NCBI GenBank assembly: GCA_039819665.1
Contig: JBCBRM010000013.1
Coordinates: forward strand, 62,001 to 126,000
Direction: 5' to 3'
DNA from: JAWPMV01 sp039819665
GTDB taxonomy: Bacteria; Bacteroidota; Bacteroidia; J057
DNA: 64,000 nt
In this document: piece by piece, positions 54,838-64,000 of the stretch
Numbering within the stretch: the stretch's first letter is position 1
Layout of the letters: every line of letters begins with the position of its first letter
The notes under the pieces: generated by a model
Told to the model about the DNA's origin: nothing
What the model saw: the letters and a program-made list of their open reading frames with translations, nothing else
Database searches by the model: none
Made by a program: the position numbers and the translations under genes

Positions 54838-55905
54838 ATGCTCAAACATATTCCCTGTATATACATGCGTGCCGGAACTTCCCGCGGTCCCTTTCTGGAT
54901 TTGAGGGACCTCCCATCGGATACTGCCGAACGAGCCGAAGCTCTTCTGAAGATCATGGGATCACCCGATAAAAGGCAGATCGATGGAATTGGTGGGGCGA
55001 CGACGGTTACCAGCAAGGTCGTTATGGTTCAACCTTCAGAGCGAGCAGGTATTGATGTCGACTATCTTTTCGCCCAGGTCTTTATAGAAAAGCCCATCGT
55101 GGATACCAAACCGACCTGTGGCAATATGATGACGGGAGTTGGTCCTTTTGCCATTGAAAAAGGCTGGGTAAAAGCTACACATCCTGAGACCCGTATCAAG
55201 GTCTACAACTTCAATACAGACTCACACATTGAGATCGTTGTGCAAACCCCACATGGAGAAATCAACTATGTAGACGGGGATTTCTCTATAGATGGTGTTC
55301 CGGGAAGTGGAGCTCCTGTTTTGATGAACCTGAGTGGAATTGCGGGAGGGGCAACTGGAAAACTATTCCCCACGGGAAATAGAGTAGATACCATCAATGG
55401 GCTGGAAGTCTCATTGGTAGATGCCGGCAATATGATGATGCTTTTAAGAGCCCGTGATTTAGGATTGACGGGATTGGAGGATAAAGCCTTTTTTCAGGAG
55501 AATAAGGAGTTGATGCAAAGGATAGAAGCGACTCGAATCGAAGCAGGACGAATTTCTGGCCTGGGAGATGTTTCCGAAAGCGTAATCCCCAAAGTTGGCA
55601 TCCTTTCCCCCCCACGAAATGGAGGCAATATAAAATCCCAATACCTCACGCCGCATAGCCTTCATCCTGCCCATGCTGTGAGTGGGGCTGTCTGCATAGG
55701 TACTGCTGCCAAAGCGGAAGGCACGATCGCAGCTGAAATTGCTCAAACGAATGGAGAAAATTCAGAACAGATCGTAGTAGAACATCCTTCGGGCCTTATT
55801 CCTGTCCAAATTGAAGTCGGAGGCGAAGGAAAGGATTTTAATGTAGTGAAAGCGGGAACTTTGCGTACCTGTCGAAAATTGATGGAAGGTCAGCTTTTTT
55901 ATTGA
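54838..55905 (+). CDS. PrpF/GalD-like isomerase
   Basis: Protein of 355 residues of the PrpF family, two diaminopimelate-epimerase-like lobes. Hallmarks are the start CIYMRAGTSRGPFLDLRDLP, GIGGATTVTSKVVMV, the Cys-containing KPTCGNMMTGVGPFA and the second-lobe block HPAHAVSGAVCIGTAA. Family members are 2-methylaconitate isomerase (PrpF) and 4-oxalomesaconate tautomerase (GalD); both move a double bond in an unsaturated tricarboxylate. The gene begins 1 base after the transporter gene. No prpBCD or gallate genes are visible, so a wider aconitate-like acid is the likely substrate. Cysteines are placed as in the active site of the family. Confidence 0.85.
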   Translation: MLKHIPCIYMRAGTSRGPFLDLRDLPSDTAERAEALLKIMGSPDKRQIDGIGGATTVTSKVVMVQPSERAGIDVDYLFAQVFIEKPIVDTKPTCGNMMTGVGPFAIEKGWVKATHPETRIKVYNFNTDSHIEIVVQTPHGEINYVDGDFSIDGVPGSGAPVLMNLSGIAGGATGKLFPTGNRVDTINGLEVSLVDAGNMMMLLRARDLGLTGLEDKAFFQENKELMQRIEATRIEAGRISGLGDVSESVIPKVGILSPPRNGGNIKSQYLTPHSLHPAHAVSGAVCIGTAAKAEGTIAAEIAQTNGENSEQIVVEHPSGLIPVQIEVGGEGKDFNVVKAGTLRTCRKLMEGQLFY

Positions 55906-55908
55906 GTT

Positions 55909-56853
55909 ATGCGTATTGCCATCCCGGACGATTACCAAAACGTAATCCAAAGCCTGGATTGTTTTCAGTTGCTACAGGGACATGAGCTGACAATCGTCCA
56001 CGAATACCATTCCGATCCCTGGGAGTTGACTGAAAAGTTAGCTGATCCAGAGGTGCTAGTTTTAACCCGAACCCGAACCAAAGTAAATGATAGACTACTG
56101 AGACAGCTTCCTAATCTCAAACTCATTTCCCAAACTGGAAAGAACGCAGGTCATATCGATGAGCGGGCTTGCCATAGACATGGTGTTGCAATAGTAGAAG
56201 GGCGGGGAAATCCCATTGCAACCGCCGAACTGACATGGGCACTCATCATGAATGGTATGCGCTTGATTCCTCAGGCAATTGAAGGGATGAAAGCTGGTAA
56301 TTGGCAGGTGAATATGGGGCGTAGGATTTATGAAAAACGACTAGGGATATGGGGATTTGGAAAGATTGGTAAGCGTATCGCCACCTATGCAAAAACTTTT
56401 GGAGCAGAAGTAATGGTATGGGGAAGTGAGGCTTCTCGTGCAAGTGCCATTGAGATGGGCTATCTGGCAGCAGAATCAAAAAAGGAATTCTTCAGTAGCT
56501 GTGACATTATCAGTCTACATTTACGATTGAAGGAAAGCACAAAAGGAATTGTAAAAGGAGCTGATCTGCTTTCCATGAAAAGTGATGCTCTGCTAGTGAA
56601 TACAGCGCGTGCAGCTCTGATAGAGGAAGGTGCGCTCCTGGCAGCTTTGATGGCGGGAAGACCTGGTTTTGCAGCTTTGGATGTGTATGAACATGAACCC
56701 ATTTTTGATCCTTATCATCCTTTGCTCCAAATGGATAACGTAATCTGCACCCCTCACCTCGGATATGTAGAGCGATCGGGCTACGAACTGTATTTCTCTA
56801 TCGCTTTTCAAAATGTCCTGGACTATTTTGCTAATAATTCGATGAATGGCTAA
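55909..56853 (+). CDS. D-2-hydroxyacid dehydrogenase family protein
   Basis: NAD-linked dehydrogenase of 314 residues. The nucleotide site is LGIWGFGKIGKRIA, and the catalytic residues are the Arg in NTARAALI, the Glu in DVYEHEP and the His in CTPHLGYVE. The N-terminal substrate lobe starts IAIPDDYQNVIQSLD and includes LISQTGKNAGHID. It begins 3 bases after the PrpF-like gene and closes the operon. Members interconvert 2-hydroxy and 2-oxo acids; here it should process a hydroxy or keto acid formed from the transported polycarboxylate. The exact substrate is not readable from sequence. Confidence 0.85.
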   Translation: MRIAIPDDYQNVIQSLDCFQLLQGHELTIVHEYHSDPWELTEKLADPEVLVLTRTRTKVNDRLLRQLPNLKLISQTGKNAGHIDERACHRHGVAIVEGRGNPIATAELTWALIMNGMRLIPQAIEGMKAGNWQVNMGRRIYEKRLGIWGFGKIGKRIATYAKTFGAEVMVWGSEASRASAIEMGYLAAESKKEFFSSCDIISLHLRLKESTKGIVKGADLLSMKSDALLVNTARAALIEEGALLAALMAGRPGFAALDVYEHEPIFDPYHPLLQMDNVICTPHLGYVERSGYELYFSIAFQNVLDYFANNSMNG

Positions 56854-57067
56854 AGGATCTCGCCTATTTGTCTTGCACCAGATAGCTGAAGAAAGGAATC
56901 TTTTATAGATTTCATATGTCCCTTTTCAGAAGAGAATGTGGATCGCTAAAACAATTGTTGGAAAAAACTTTTATCTATATCCAGAGGCAGCTACTTCAAG
57001 CTGTACAATTTGTTTTATATTCAATTAAAACGAGAAAGGAATCCTTTCTGAAGACAATTCAGCATAG

Positions 57068-58633
57068 ATGAAATTTGATATAAAAGATACGTTCAATAAA
57101 GAACTTCCAGCTGACCCTGATCGCAACAATACGCGGAGGCAAGTGAAGGAAGCTTGTTACTCTTTTGTGACGCCTCGCGTTCCAGGTGAAGCTAAAGTGC
57201 TGCATGTTTCGGAGGAGATGATGAAAGAACTAGGCTTACATCAGGAAGATATAGCATCAGAGGAGTTTCGGGATGTTTTTAGTGGGGCGAAAGTATTGGA
57301 AGGAACAGATCCTTATTCGATGTGCTATGGTGGGCATCAGTTTGGGAATTGGGCCGGGCAGTTGGGAGACGGAAGAGCCATCAATTTGATGGAGATTGTT
57401 CATAATGGAAAGCGCTGGGCCTTGCAATTGAAAGGTGCAGGGGAAACCCCTTATTCCCGAACGGCTGATGGTCTTGCCGTATTGAGATCTTCTATCCGGG
57501 AGCATCTGGCAAGTGAGGCTATGCATCATCTGGGTGTACCTACTACTCGATCTTTGAGTCTGAGTTTGTCAGGAGATCAGGTCTTGAGAGATATGTTGTA
57601 CGATGGAAATGCTGCCTACGAAAAAGGAGCTATAGTCTGTCGGGCTGCTCCCTCATTTATTCGCTTTGGAAACTTCCAGATTTTCGCCAGCCGCAATGAT
57701 CACGAAAACCTGAAAAAGCTGACCGATTATACCATTAAACACTTCTTCCCTGAAATAACTTCAACAGGAGCAGAAGCTTACATTGAATTTTTCAATATTG
57801 TTCTAGATAAGACCCTGGAAATGGTTCTGCATTGGCAAAGAGTAGGTTTTGTTCACGGAGTCATGAATACGGATAATATGTCCATTCTGGGATTGAGTAT
57901 AGATTATGGCCCCTATGGATTTCTGGATAATTATGATCACGACTGGACGCCCAATACCACTGACGCCCAAGGGCGCAGATATCGGTATATAAATCAACCC
58001 GGTATAGCTCAATGGAACCTCTTCCAACTTGCCAATGCATTATTTCCCATCATGGGAGATCCCAAGCCTCTGGAAGCCGCTTTAAAGCGCTATGCAGATG
58101 AGTATGCAGATAAATACATCCACATGATGCGCGCCAAGCTGGGCTTAAGCGCTGAGCTTGAGGGCGATAAAGGTTTGATAGACTCCCTGGAAAAGTGCCT
58201 GGAGTTGACAGAAACCGATATGACCATCTTTTTCCGTCTATTGGCAGGCGTATCCTCAAAGATTACTTCTTACAAAGCTCTTGAAAAGCTTCAAGAAGCA
58301 TTTTATAAACCGGAGGAATTGGAACGCAAAGTAGAAGAGGAATGGATGGCCTGGTTTGAGTCTTACCTTGGCCGTTTGAAAAAAGAGGATACTTCAGATG
58401 AAGAAAGAAGGGCTAGCATGAATCAGGTAAACCCCAAATACATTCTGCGAAATTATATGGCGCAATTGGCCATAGATGCTGCGGATGATGGCGACTATTC
58501 CCTGATCGAGGAATTGTATCAGCTCTTGAAGAAGCCATATGCCGAGCAGCCCGAAAATGAAAAGTGGTTCATCAAAAGACCCGATTGGGCCAGGCATAAG
58601 GTTGGTTGTTCGATGCTATCTTGTAGTTCTTAA
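57068..58633 (+). CDS. selO: Protein adenylyltransferase SelO (YdiU/UPF0061 family)
   Basis: SelO pseudokinase-fold enzyme of 521 residues that transfers AMP to protein Ser, Thr or Tyr using an inverted ATP. Conserved blocks are MCYGGHQFGNWAGQLGDGRA, LQLKGAGETPYSR with the ATP-contacting Lys, the metal-binding VHGVMNTDNMSILGLSIDYGP and YINQPGIAQWNLFQLANAL. The C terminus ends CSMLSCSS; the penultimate Cys matches the position of selenocysteine in animal SelO. It is known to act in oxidative-stress protection. Cytoplasmic, no signal. An uncharacterised 90-residue gene follows by 10 bases. Nothing in the sequence shows its regulation. Confidence 0.94.
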   Translation: MKFDIKDTFNKELPADPDRNNTRRQVKEACYSFVTPRVPGEAKVLHVSEEMMKELGLHQEDIASEEFRDVFSGAKVLEGTDPYSMCYGGHQFGNWAGQLGDGRAINLMEIVHNGKRWALQLKGAGETPYSRTADGLAVLRSSIREHLASEAMHHLGVPTTRSLSLSLSGDQVLRDMLYDGNAAYEKGAIVCRAAPSFIRFGNFQIFASRNDHENLKKLTDYTIKHFFPEITSTGAEAYIEFFNIVLDKTLEMVLHWQRVGFVHGVMNTDNMSILGLSIDYGPYGFLDNYDHDWTPNTTDAQGRRYRYINQPGIAQWNLFQLANALFPIMGDPKPLEAALKRYADEYADKYIHMMRAKLGLSAELEGDKGLIDSLEKCLELTETDMTIFFRLLAGVSSKITSYKALEKLQEAFYKPEELERKVEEEWMAWFESYLGRLKKEDTSDEERRASMNQVNPKYILRNYMAQLAIDAADDGDYSLIEELYQLLKKPYAEQPENEKWFIKRPDWARHKVGCSMLSCSS

Positions 58634-58643
58634 GCCCCAAATT

Positions 58644-58916
58644 ATGGATACAGCTAAAAAAGCAGAATTGGAGGCCCTCTTCATGCAAGCTGGCAAAGCT
58701 CATCATCAGGCCTACATCGAAACCGACGGAGATGACCCGGAATGGCCCCTGTGGTACTCAGAGTATTTGAAAGATTCCCTACCCACATTATTGGGAGTGG
58801 AAATGACGCAGAGTCGCATCGTTTATGAATTGATGCATCTGGATGATACCGCTGATGTGAGTGGGGAACATTGGACGCAGGTATATGCAGAGAAGTTGTT
58901 AGAGAAGTATGGGTAA
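58644..58916 (+). CDS. Conserved small protein downstream of selO
   Basis: Soluble protein of 90 residues; the ATG at 58644 is chosen because longer frames overlap the end of selO and read as SelO in another frame. It is helical and acidic: KKAELEALFMQAGKAHHQAY, then ETDGDDPEWPLWYSEYL, with conserved-looking Trp residues and a His pair. I have the impression of a small family (HHxAYxETDGxDPEW) but cannot name it or its role. It is 10 bases from selO on the same strand, so co-expression is likely. Confidence 0.65.
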   Translation: MDTAKKAELEALFMQAGKAHHQAYIETDGDDPEWPLWYSEYLKDSLPTLLGVEMTQSRIVYELMHLDDTADVSGEHWTQVYAEKLLEKYG

Positions 58917-59130
58917 TGCAAAGTGAAAAATAAATTTCAATCTTAGCTCCTTGAGCCCTTCCCCTGCAATCCCTCTTTCCCTTTTTTTGCAAAAATGGAA
59001 ACAACTCACCCATCCTTTTCGATTAAAGGCATGCGCGCTCATTTCCATTAATCGAGCATTAAGGGAAATGGGGCTTGCAGTCAAAGGGTTCAAAAAGAAC
59101 AAATCCTGATGTGCTTTAGCTATAGTAAGC

Positions 59131-61320
59131 TTATTCTTTCAAAATCAGCTCAATCGCCTTTTCCAAAAGCTCATCTCTCCCTTCGCGAATGCCTTTAATT
59201 GTAGGCTTTATTTCCACATCCGGTACGATACCTATTCGCTGGGTTTCTGTTCCATCAGGATAATAAACTCCAATTCCAGAGATCATCGTACTCATGCCTC
59301 CGGGCAAATTAATATTAGAGACATTTCCATCCGCCGCTGCTGTTGTACTCCCCACAATAATACTGTTAGGAGAAGCACGAAAAGCCATAGACGTATATTC
59401 TGCCTGGCTCTGGCTAATTTCGTTTAGCAGCACGATCACTTTTCCTTTGAAATGCTTCTTACTTGAAGGGATTCTTAACTCGTTTCCAAAAGTGAATTCG
59501 CCAGGCTTGTTAATGTTCCCACTAGTAAATTTGACAAAAGGAGTAGATTTCTCCAGAAAATAGGTGCCCAATTTAAAGGGGACAAAAGTGCTCGGATAAT
59601 TTCGAATGTCAATGATGATTCCTTTGCAATCGATAAACTCTTTCTTAATCTTATTAATGTCCTCTTCTTTGATAATTCCCAGGGTTACATAGCCGATATT
59701 ATTATCTAGCATCTTGTAAGACTTCTCGCCTTTCCCTCTAAAGATCATCTGTAGATTCAAGTCCTTACCTTCATAAGTTGGTAGTTTAAGCGTAGTTTCT
59801 TCCGAATCATGTAGATAAGTGATCTCAATTTCTTCCTCATTAGAACGCAGAATATCACGAGCAATATCCCTCATTCTAGTGGGTTCATTGGAGGCTGGGA
59901 AATACTTTCGCATTTCTTCTACCCTATCTTCTACCTTCTTCCCATTTATCTGAGTAATTATATCTCCCTGCTTGAGTTTGGTTTTAGCTGCGAAATCCGA
60001 CTGGAAAAAATCACAAACAATCAATTTTCCTTCGATGAAACGGGTATAAACAGGGGTATAGCGAACACCTTTCCATTCATTGATTTTGTTTGATCCTCCC
60101 CAAAGATTGGCATGTGTATCTTGTATATCCCCAATGATCTGAACCATGGCGAATTCGTATTCCAATTCGTCTTTGGCTTCTAAAAATGCGGGTAAATAAG
60201 CTTTGAGTTGAGCGCCCCAGTTTTTATCCATCAGGTGTTTATAGGGAAAGAAATAGTGGATGGCATTCCAATAGCGATAAAGTGCCAATAAGCGAAATCC
60301 CTGATCTGGATTAGGCATGTTCGAGTATCCCGCTTCGTGTCTGAATTGAGGATTCCCAACACCCGGGGCCATGCCAATATAATAATGCTGGCCCTGGTGC
60401 CTGTTTTGAAGGATGAATAATAACCGCTCTTTCAATCTTTGATTCATTTTTCCCTCCTTTAGCCAGGAATGGTCTGCTTGCAGAAAGGCATCCTCTTTAT
60501 ATTCCTTGCATCTTGCGCAACTTGTTATTTCTCCATAGCTTTCGATCCATGCCAGCATGAGCACTTCTCTTGATTCTCTTTTGTCAGCTTCAAGGTATTT
60601 GGGTAAAAATCGAAAAAGCTCGTAATCCCAATTGTAGTCTCCTCTTCCAATTGCTGGATGATGATATTTCAGGAAGCCCCAGACTTTTCCCAAAAATTCC
60701 AGATCCGTCAAAAGAGCTTCGTCCAAATTCCCAATACTTATACCCGATCCTCCATGAAAAGCAGAATCTTTTTCGGCAGCGGACAAACTTTTGGCTGGAG
60801 CATTTTCCAGTTTTTTCCCGTCAAGCGAAACCTCCAAATCGTCTAGCCATACTTTCCCTTTCCCAACTAATAATGCACCAAAGACAATTTGTTGGGTTTC
60901 TTCCGTGTCGTATTTCAATTCAATCTCATATTTCTTCCAATCCGTTGTTCCTATGATGCCTCTCCCGGCCATATTATCAAAAGCAACTCGTGGATCTAGC
61001 CTTAACCAAAGGCCCGCATATCCCTCACTTACATTTTCTGTTTTCAGATAGCCTGTTAGTTTAATCTTCTTCCCTTTAAATTTCGCCGGCACCGTGTAAG
61101 CAAAGGCTTGAAATCCAAGATCATCATTTTTGTTTTCGATGGATGCCGAATACTTTCCTCCATGAAAAACCTCGCTGTCGATGGCGTTTTCATAGGAGCC
61201 ATTTCCGAAATTATTCCATTTCAGGGCTTTGCCGTCTTTTACTTGTTCGAAATCCAGGTTGTCCTGGGCAAAAATAGAAGTACTACAAAACAGGATGAGT
61301 AGTAGGATTGATGTTCTCAT
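59131..61320 (-). CDS. S41-family (C-terminal processing) serine protease, exported
   Basis: Exported protease of 729 residues with signal peptide (ILLLILFCSTSIFAQ). A carbohydrate-binding-like beta-sandwich occupies about residues 20-170 (FEQVKDGKALKWNNFG, VWLDDLEVSLDG). A helical segment with a CARCKE cysteine pair follows, then a PDZ domain near 450-510 (AKTKLKQGDIITQINGKKVED) and the S41 core with the catalytic Ser near 638 in SQSQAEYTSMAF and the late GIGVYYPDG and GIVPDVE motifs. This order is common in Bacteroidota tricorn-like S41 proteins. It is monocistronic, and the nearby gap of 214 bases after selO's partner shows nothing. Substrate unknown. Confidence 0.9.
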   Translation of the reverse strand: MRTSILLLILFCSTSIFAQDNLDFEQVKDGKALKWNNFGNGSYENAIDSEVFHGGKYSASIENKNDDLGFQAFAYTVPAKFKGKKIKLTGYLKTENVSEGYAGLWLRLDPRVAFDNMAGRGIIGTTDWKKYEIELKYDTEETQQIVFGALLVGKGKVWLDDLEVSLDGKKLENAPAKSLSAAEKDSAFHGGSGISIGNLDEALLTDLEFLGKVWGFLKYHHPAIGRGDYNWDYELFRFLPKYLEADKRESREVLMLAWIESYGEITSCARCKEYKEDAFLQADHSWLKEGKMNQRLKERLLFILQNRHQGQHYYIGMAPGVGNPQFRHEAGYSNMPNPDQGFRLLALYRYWNAIHYFFPYKHLMDKNWGAQLKAYLPAFLEAKDELEYEFAMVQIIGDIQDTHANLWGGSNKINEWKGVRYTPVYTRFIEGKLIVCDFFQSDFAAKTKLKQGDIITQINGKKVEDRVEEMRKYFPASNEPTRMRDIARDILRSNEEEIEITYLHDSEETTLKLPTYEGKDLNLQMIFRGKGEKSYKMLDNNIGYVTLGIIKEEDINKIKKEFIDCKGIIIDIRNYPSTFVPFKLGTYFLEKSTPFVKFTSGNINKPGEFTFGNELRIPSSKKHFKGKVIVLLNEISQSQAEYTSMAFRASPNSIIVGSTTAAADGNVSNINLPGGMSTMISGIGVYYPDGTETQRIGIVPDVEIKPTIKGIREGRDELLEKAIELILKE

Positions 61321-61530
61321 GTTAGCGTGTTTTAGGTTAAAATTAGATGGGTACTAATCTTAGTCACTTCAATTTAGGAATAAAGAAAATAAGATTCCCC
61401 TTTTCCAATTTGCGAAACAATCTTTCCTCATGAATATATACCATGACAATTGCCTTTTTCGTTCGGAATTAAAGTGCTAAGTTTCGACCTTTAGAAACAA
61501 ACACAGAAGACGGAAATTACACCCTTGTAC

Positions 61531-64000
61531 ATGCGGCTGATCTTTCTTGCCAGGCACTTGCTCTTCTCCCCCCGCTTCTTACTGCTAATTTTTGCTTTGG
61601 GAACTATTCCTCTTAGCCAGGCACAAGTGGAGCTAAACGTAAAGCTGGCGCCCGGCAATTCTTCTTTGCAACAATTCTTTGACAGCGATAAAGGCAATCA
61701 AAATTTGGCTAAATCCCTACCGCCTGCTTTGCTGCAGACTTACTCCTTTCTTCAAAAAATCAGATCGGCGAGAAGTATTCAATCAAGTACAACCAAAAGT
61801 ATTCAGGGAAATTCAGACGTATCCAGGCTATTTACCCTGGAGTTTGATGGTACTAGCAGCCTCATTTCTCAATTGCAATCCAGTGGAGCATTTGAATTTG
61901 TTGAGGAGAACAGAAGCATGCAATTGGATTTTTCACCAGAAGAAATCATCCCAACAGATGATTCGCTGGGAGCACAATGGTACCATCCTTTTATTCAATC
62001 ATATGCTGCCTGGGAGTACACAAAAGGTAGTCCCAATATTAAAATCGGGGTCATTGATACCGGACTTGATTATGAACATCCGGAATTTGAAGGCAAATAC
62101 ATTGTTAATTCGCTAGAAGACGCAAATGGAAATGGGACTTTCGAACCCTGGTCAGTAAGTGAGATCAGGAATGGGAAAACCGGAGATTTTGACGGACTGG
62201 ACAATGATAATAACGGATTTGTTGATGATGTCTCAGGCTATGACTTTACAGACCAGCCTCGCAATCCGGTTGGAGGAGATTATCTCTTCCCCGATCCAGA
62301 TCCTACAGATGACAACAATCACGGAACCATGGTTTCGGGAGTTATCTTCGCCAGACATGACAATACCTATGGAGGTGCTGGCCTAGCTCCTGATTGTAAA
62401 CTATTGCCCATCCGTGCATTCGGTCCTTCTGGAGCTGGTGAAGATGATGATATCGCACGATCCATCATTTATGCTGCCGATCAGGGGGTACAAATCCTCA
62501 ACTTCAGCTTTGGAGATATATATCCCTCGCTTATGGTGCATGAAGCCATCAAATATGCCTACAGCAAGGGCATCGTAATGGTCAGTTCTGCTGGAAATGC
62601 AAGAGGAGATGATTTGCATTATCCTTCGGGTTTCAATGAAGTGATTTCTGTTTCGGCTTCTACCGCCGATTTGGAAAGTGGGAGAGAATTTCTTTTTCCT
62701 TTGAGTAGCTATGGGGTAACAGTTGATATGACCGCGCCGGGGGCTGGAATTTTTGTTCCCATACCTCTAGATTCCACCAAAACCATAAATGAGGCTTTTA
62801 CTCGTACGCAGGGAACCAGTTTTTCTGCGCCTATGGTGGCTTCAGCGGTAGCTTTATTATTTGCTAAAGATGGCATCCGAACCCCTCAACAGATTCGAGG
62901 GATTCTGGCATCTTCCGCAGATGATCTTTCTGATCCGGGTTGGGATCATTTTACAGGTGCAGGGAGGTTAAATCTGCTACGCGCTTTGCAGGTAGTTGGT
63001 GCTTCTCATGTAGAACTCCTTTCGCCCGAAAATGACAGAGGAAGTGATAAGGACTTAGTTCATATCATTGGGACTGTACTTGATCCTGAATTTGAGCGTT
63101 ACCATGTCGAATATCAGGAAGGGATAGAAGATGAAAATCCCTGGGTACCTATTCTTGCAGATCAGGTGTATCAAACGGATTTGGATACCCTTGCGAGCTG
63201 GGATTTGACGGGTTTGCCCGAAGGAGAATATACCCTCAGACTTAGAGTTGAAAAGACAAATGGGTTTACCAATGAGGATCGCATCCGTTTTATCCGGGAC
63301 AAAAGTGCCCCTCAAATTGAAATCAAGCGGGCATCGCAAGCCTGGGACAATGACGAAAGGAAGGCACTCATTATCTTTCGCAGTTCTGATCAGGGGTATC
63401 ATACCCTCAATTATCGTTTGCAGGGAACAACGATTTATAAACAGGAGACCTTTGACCGTACGACCCGAAACGGGGATTTCCTTTTGGGAAATGGGATACT
63501 CACTCCCGGCACCTACGAATTCTTTATAGAAAGCCGCAATCTGGCAGGACTGACAGGCCAAAGTGAAAATGGGACGTTCACTTTTCAGCCGGAATTCATC
63601 AAGCAATCTGGATTCAATGAGCTGGATTTCAAATTGCCGAATGGACGCTTTCTGCCCAAAACCTACGATACCGACAATGACCAGCTCAAGGAAGTGGTCA
63701 TGAATGTATATGATGAGAGATTATCTTTTGGGAAATTAAAAATCTTTGAGTTTACGGGAAATGAGTTTGTCGAAAAAGATTCACTTAATGATTTTCGCCG
63801 CATTTTGATTCCCAAAGGGGTAGAGGATACAGATGGAGATGGATTATATGAACTTTTGTGCTCGGTCAATGATTCGACTTATTTATTGGAGCAGGTAACA
63901 GAAGGGGGAAGGTTCCAGACGCAAATTTGGTCCAATGAAGGGCAGCGGAAATTCTCTGCAAATTTCGGAGATACAGATGGAGACGGAAAGTTGGATATCC
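61531..64000 (+). CDS. Subtilisin-like (S8) serine protease, C-terminally incomplete
   Basis: Exported S8 peptidase; 823 codons are visible and the frame is open at the right edge of the window. A signal peptide (FLLLIFALGTIPLSQAQ) leads, then a propeptide-like region to about residue 150. The catalytic triad is Asp176 in IGVIDTGLD, His264 in NNHGTMVSG and Ser432 in GTSFSAPMVASA. Asp/Asn-rich calcium-type loops occur (DGLDNDNNGFVDD). After about residue 500 come beta-sandwich domains, then repeats rich in DTDGDGL, like the FG-GAP/thrombospondin-3 type. A Por-type secretion tail may lie beyond the window. It starts 210 bases from the divergent S41 gene. Confidence 0.92.
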   Translation, partial: MRLIFLARHLLFSPRFLLLIFALGTIPLSQAQVELNVKLAPGNSSLQQFFDSDKGNQNLAKSLPPALLQTYSFLQKIRSARSIQSSTTKSIQGNSDVSRLFTLEFDGTSSLISQLQSSGAFEFVEENRSMQLDFSPEEIIPTDDSLGAQWYHPFIQSYAAWEYTKGSPNIKIGVIDTGLDYEHPEFEGKYIVNSLEDANGNGTFEPWSVSEIRNGKTGDFDGLDNDNNGFVDDVSGYDFTDQPRNPVGGDYLFPDPDPTDDNNHGTMVSGVIFARHDNTYGGAGLAPDCKLLPIRAFGPSGAGEDDDIARSIIYAADQGVQILNFSFGDIYPSLMVHEAIKYAYSKGIVMVSSAGNARGDDLHYPSGFNEVISVSASTADLESGREFLFPLSSYGVTVDMTAPGAGIFVPIPLDSTKTINEAFTRTQGTSFSAPMVASAVALLFAKDGIRTPQQIRGILASSADDLSDPGWDHFTGAGRLNLLRALQVVGASHVELLSPENDRGSDKDLVHIIGTVLDPEFERYHVEYQEGIEDENPWVPILADQVYQTDLDTLASWDLTGLPEGEYTLRLRVEKTNGFTNEDRIRFIRDKSAPQIEIKRASQAWDNDERKALIIFRSSDQGYHTLNYRLQGTTIYKQETFDRTTRNGDFLLGNGILTPGTYEFFIESRNLAGLTGQSENGTFTFQPEFIKQSGFNELDFKLPNGRFLPKTYDTDNDQLKEVVMNVYDERLSFGKLKIFEFTGNEFVEKDSLNDFRRILIPKGVEDTDGDGLYELLCSVNDSTYLLEQVTEGGRFQTQIWSNEGQRKFSANFGDTDGDGKLDI

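Noticed and set aside
50231..56853. Gallate or methylcitrate pathway
   Set aside because: The PrpF/GalD-like and TcuA-like genes recall them, but no ring-cleavage dioxygenase, PrpB, PrpC or aconitase gene is visible.
63055..63606. Open minus-strand frame inside the S8 protease gene
   Set aside because: The plus strand encodes a continuous protease with its triad and domains in order, so this is a shadow.
1..64000. CRISPR arrays, tRNA or rRNA genes, insertion sequences, prophage
   Set aside because: No regularly spaced repeats, cloverleaf-like segments, transposase or phage proteins were recognised on either strand by eye.

Overview
The window looks like a chromosomal piece of a marine, polysaccharide-degrading member of the Bacteroidota. 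The evidence is a SusC/SusD pair, a one-protein hybrid two-component sensor (HTCS), an ECF sigma/FecR/TonB-receptor trio, many lipoproteins, little Shine-Dalgarno signal, TAnnTTTG-type promoter elements and modest GC. The class cannot be fixed from what is visible. No rRNA, tRNA, CRISPR array, insertion sequence or prophage was seen.

1-18 kb, zinc homeostasis and peptidases. A Fur-family regulator (Zur-like, 17486) is divergent from two COG0523 GTPases and a DinB-like lipoprotein. A third, His-rich COG0523 GTPase (1462) heads a five-gene operon with a MerC-like protein and an ABC system with two DUF3526 permeases. It is divergent from a metallophore-type binding lipoprotein. The same TGCAAC-N3-GTTGCA palindrome lies at 1359, 17420 and 17458, so these genes probably form one zinc-starvation regulon. 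HupE/UreJ-like, DUF6702-like and DUF3299-like genes and an M19 dipeptidase, a purple-acid-phosphatase-like enzyme and an S9 peptidase lie between.

18-20.5 kb, a thin region: an NTF2-like protein, about 1 kb with no intact gene but a possible decayed frame, and a methyltransferase.

20.5-43 kb, a polysaccharide utilisation locus that I read as acting on red-algal agaran or porphyran: DUF5060 glycosidase, GH29, HTCS, a possible 33-residue membrane peptide, SusC, SusD, S1 sulfatase, then cytochrome P450 plus formaldehyde-type alcohol dehydrogenase, an AraC regulator, GH117, 3,6-anhydro-L-galactonate cycloisomerase, an SDR and a zinc dehydrogenase. Inferred flow: SusCD imports sulfated, methylated oligosaccharide; the sulfatase and GH29 trim L-galactose units; GH117 releases 3,6-anhydro-L-galactose; the P450 removes O-methyl groups and the dehydrogenase handles the formaldehyde; cycloisomerase, zinc dehydrogenase and SDR lead towards 2-keto-3-deoxygluconate. 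Endo-agarases, anhydrogalactose dehydrogenase, KDG kinase and aldolase are not in the window.

43-45 kb: a small lipoprotein, a CIA30 protein and a fasciclin protein.

45-57 kb, a predicted polycarboxylate system: ECF sigma, FecR, TonB receptor, then (after a terminator) a TcuA-like flavoprotein, a TctC-type binding protein, a TctA-TctB fusion, a PrpF/GalD-like isomerase and a D-2-hydroxyacid dehydrogenase. It couples signalled outer-membrane uptake to a tripartite tricarboxylate transporter; the substrate is unknown.

57-64 kb: SelO with a 90-residue partner, an S41 protease, and a subtilisin-like protease that runs off the right edge.
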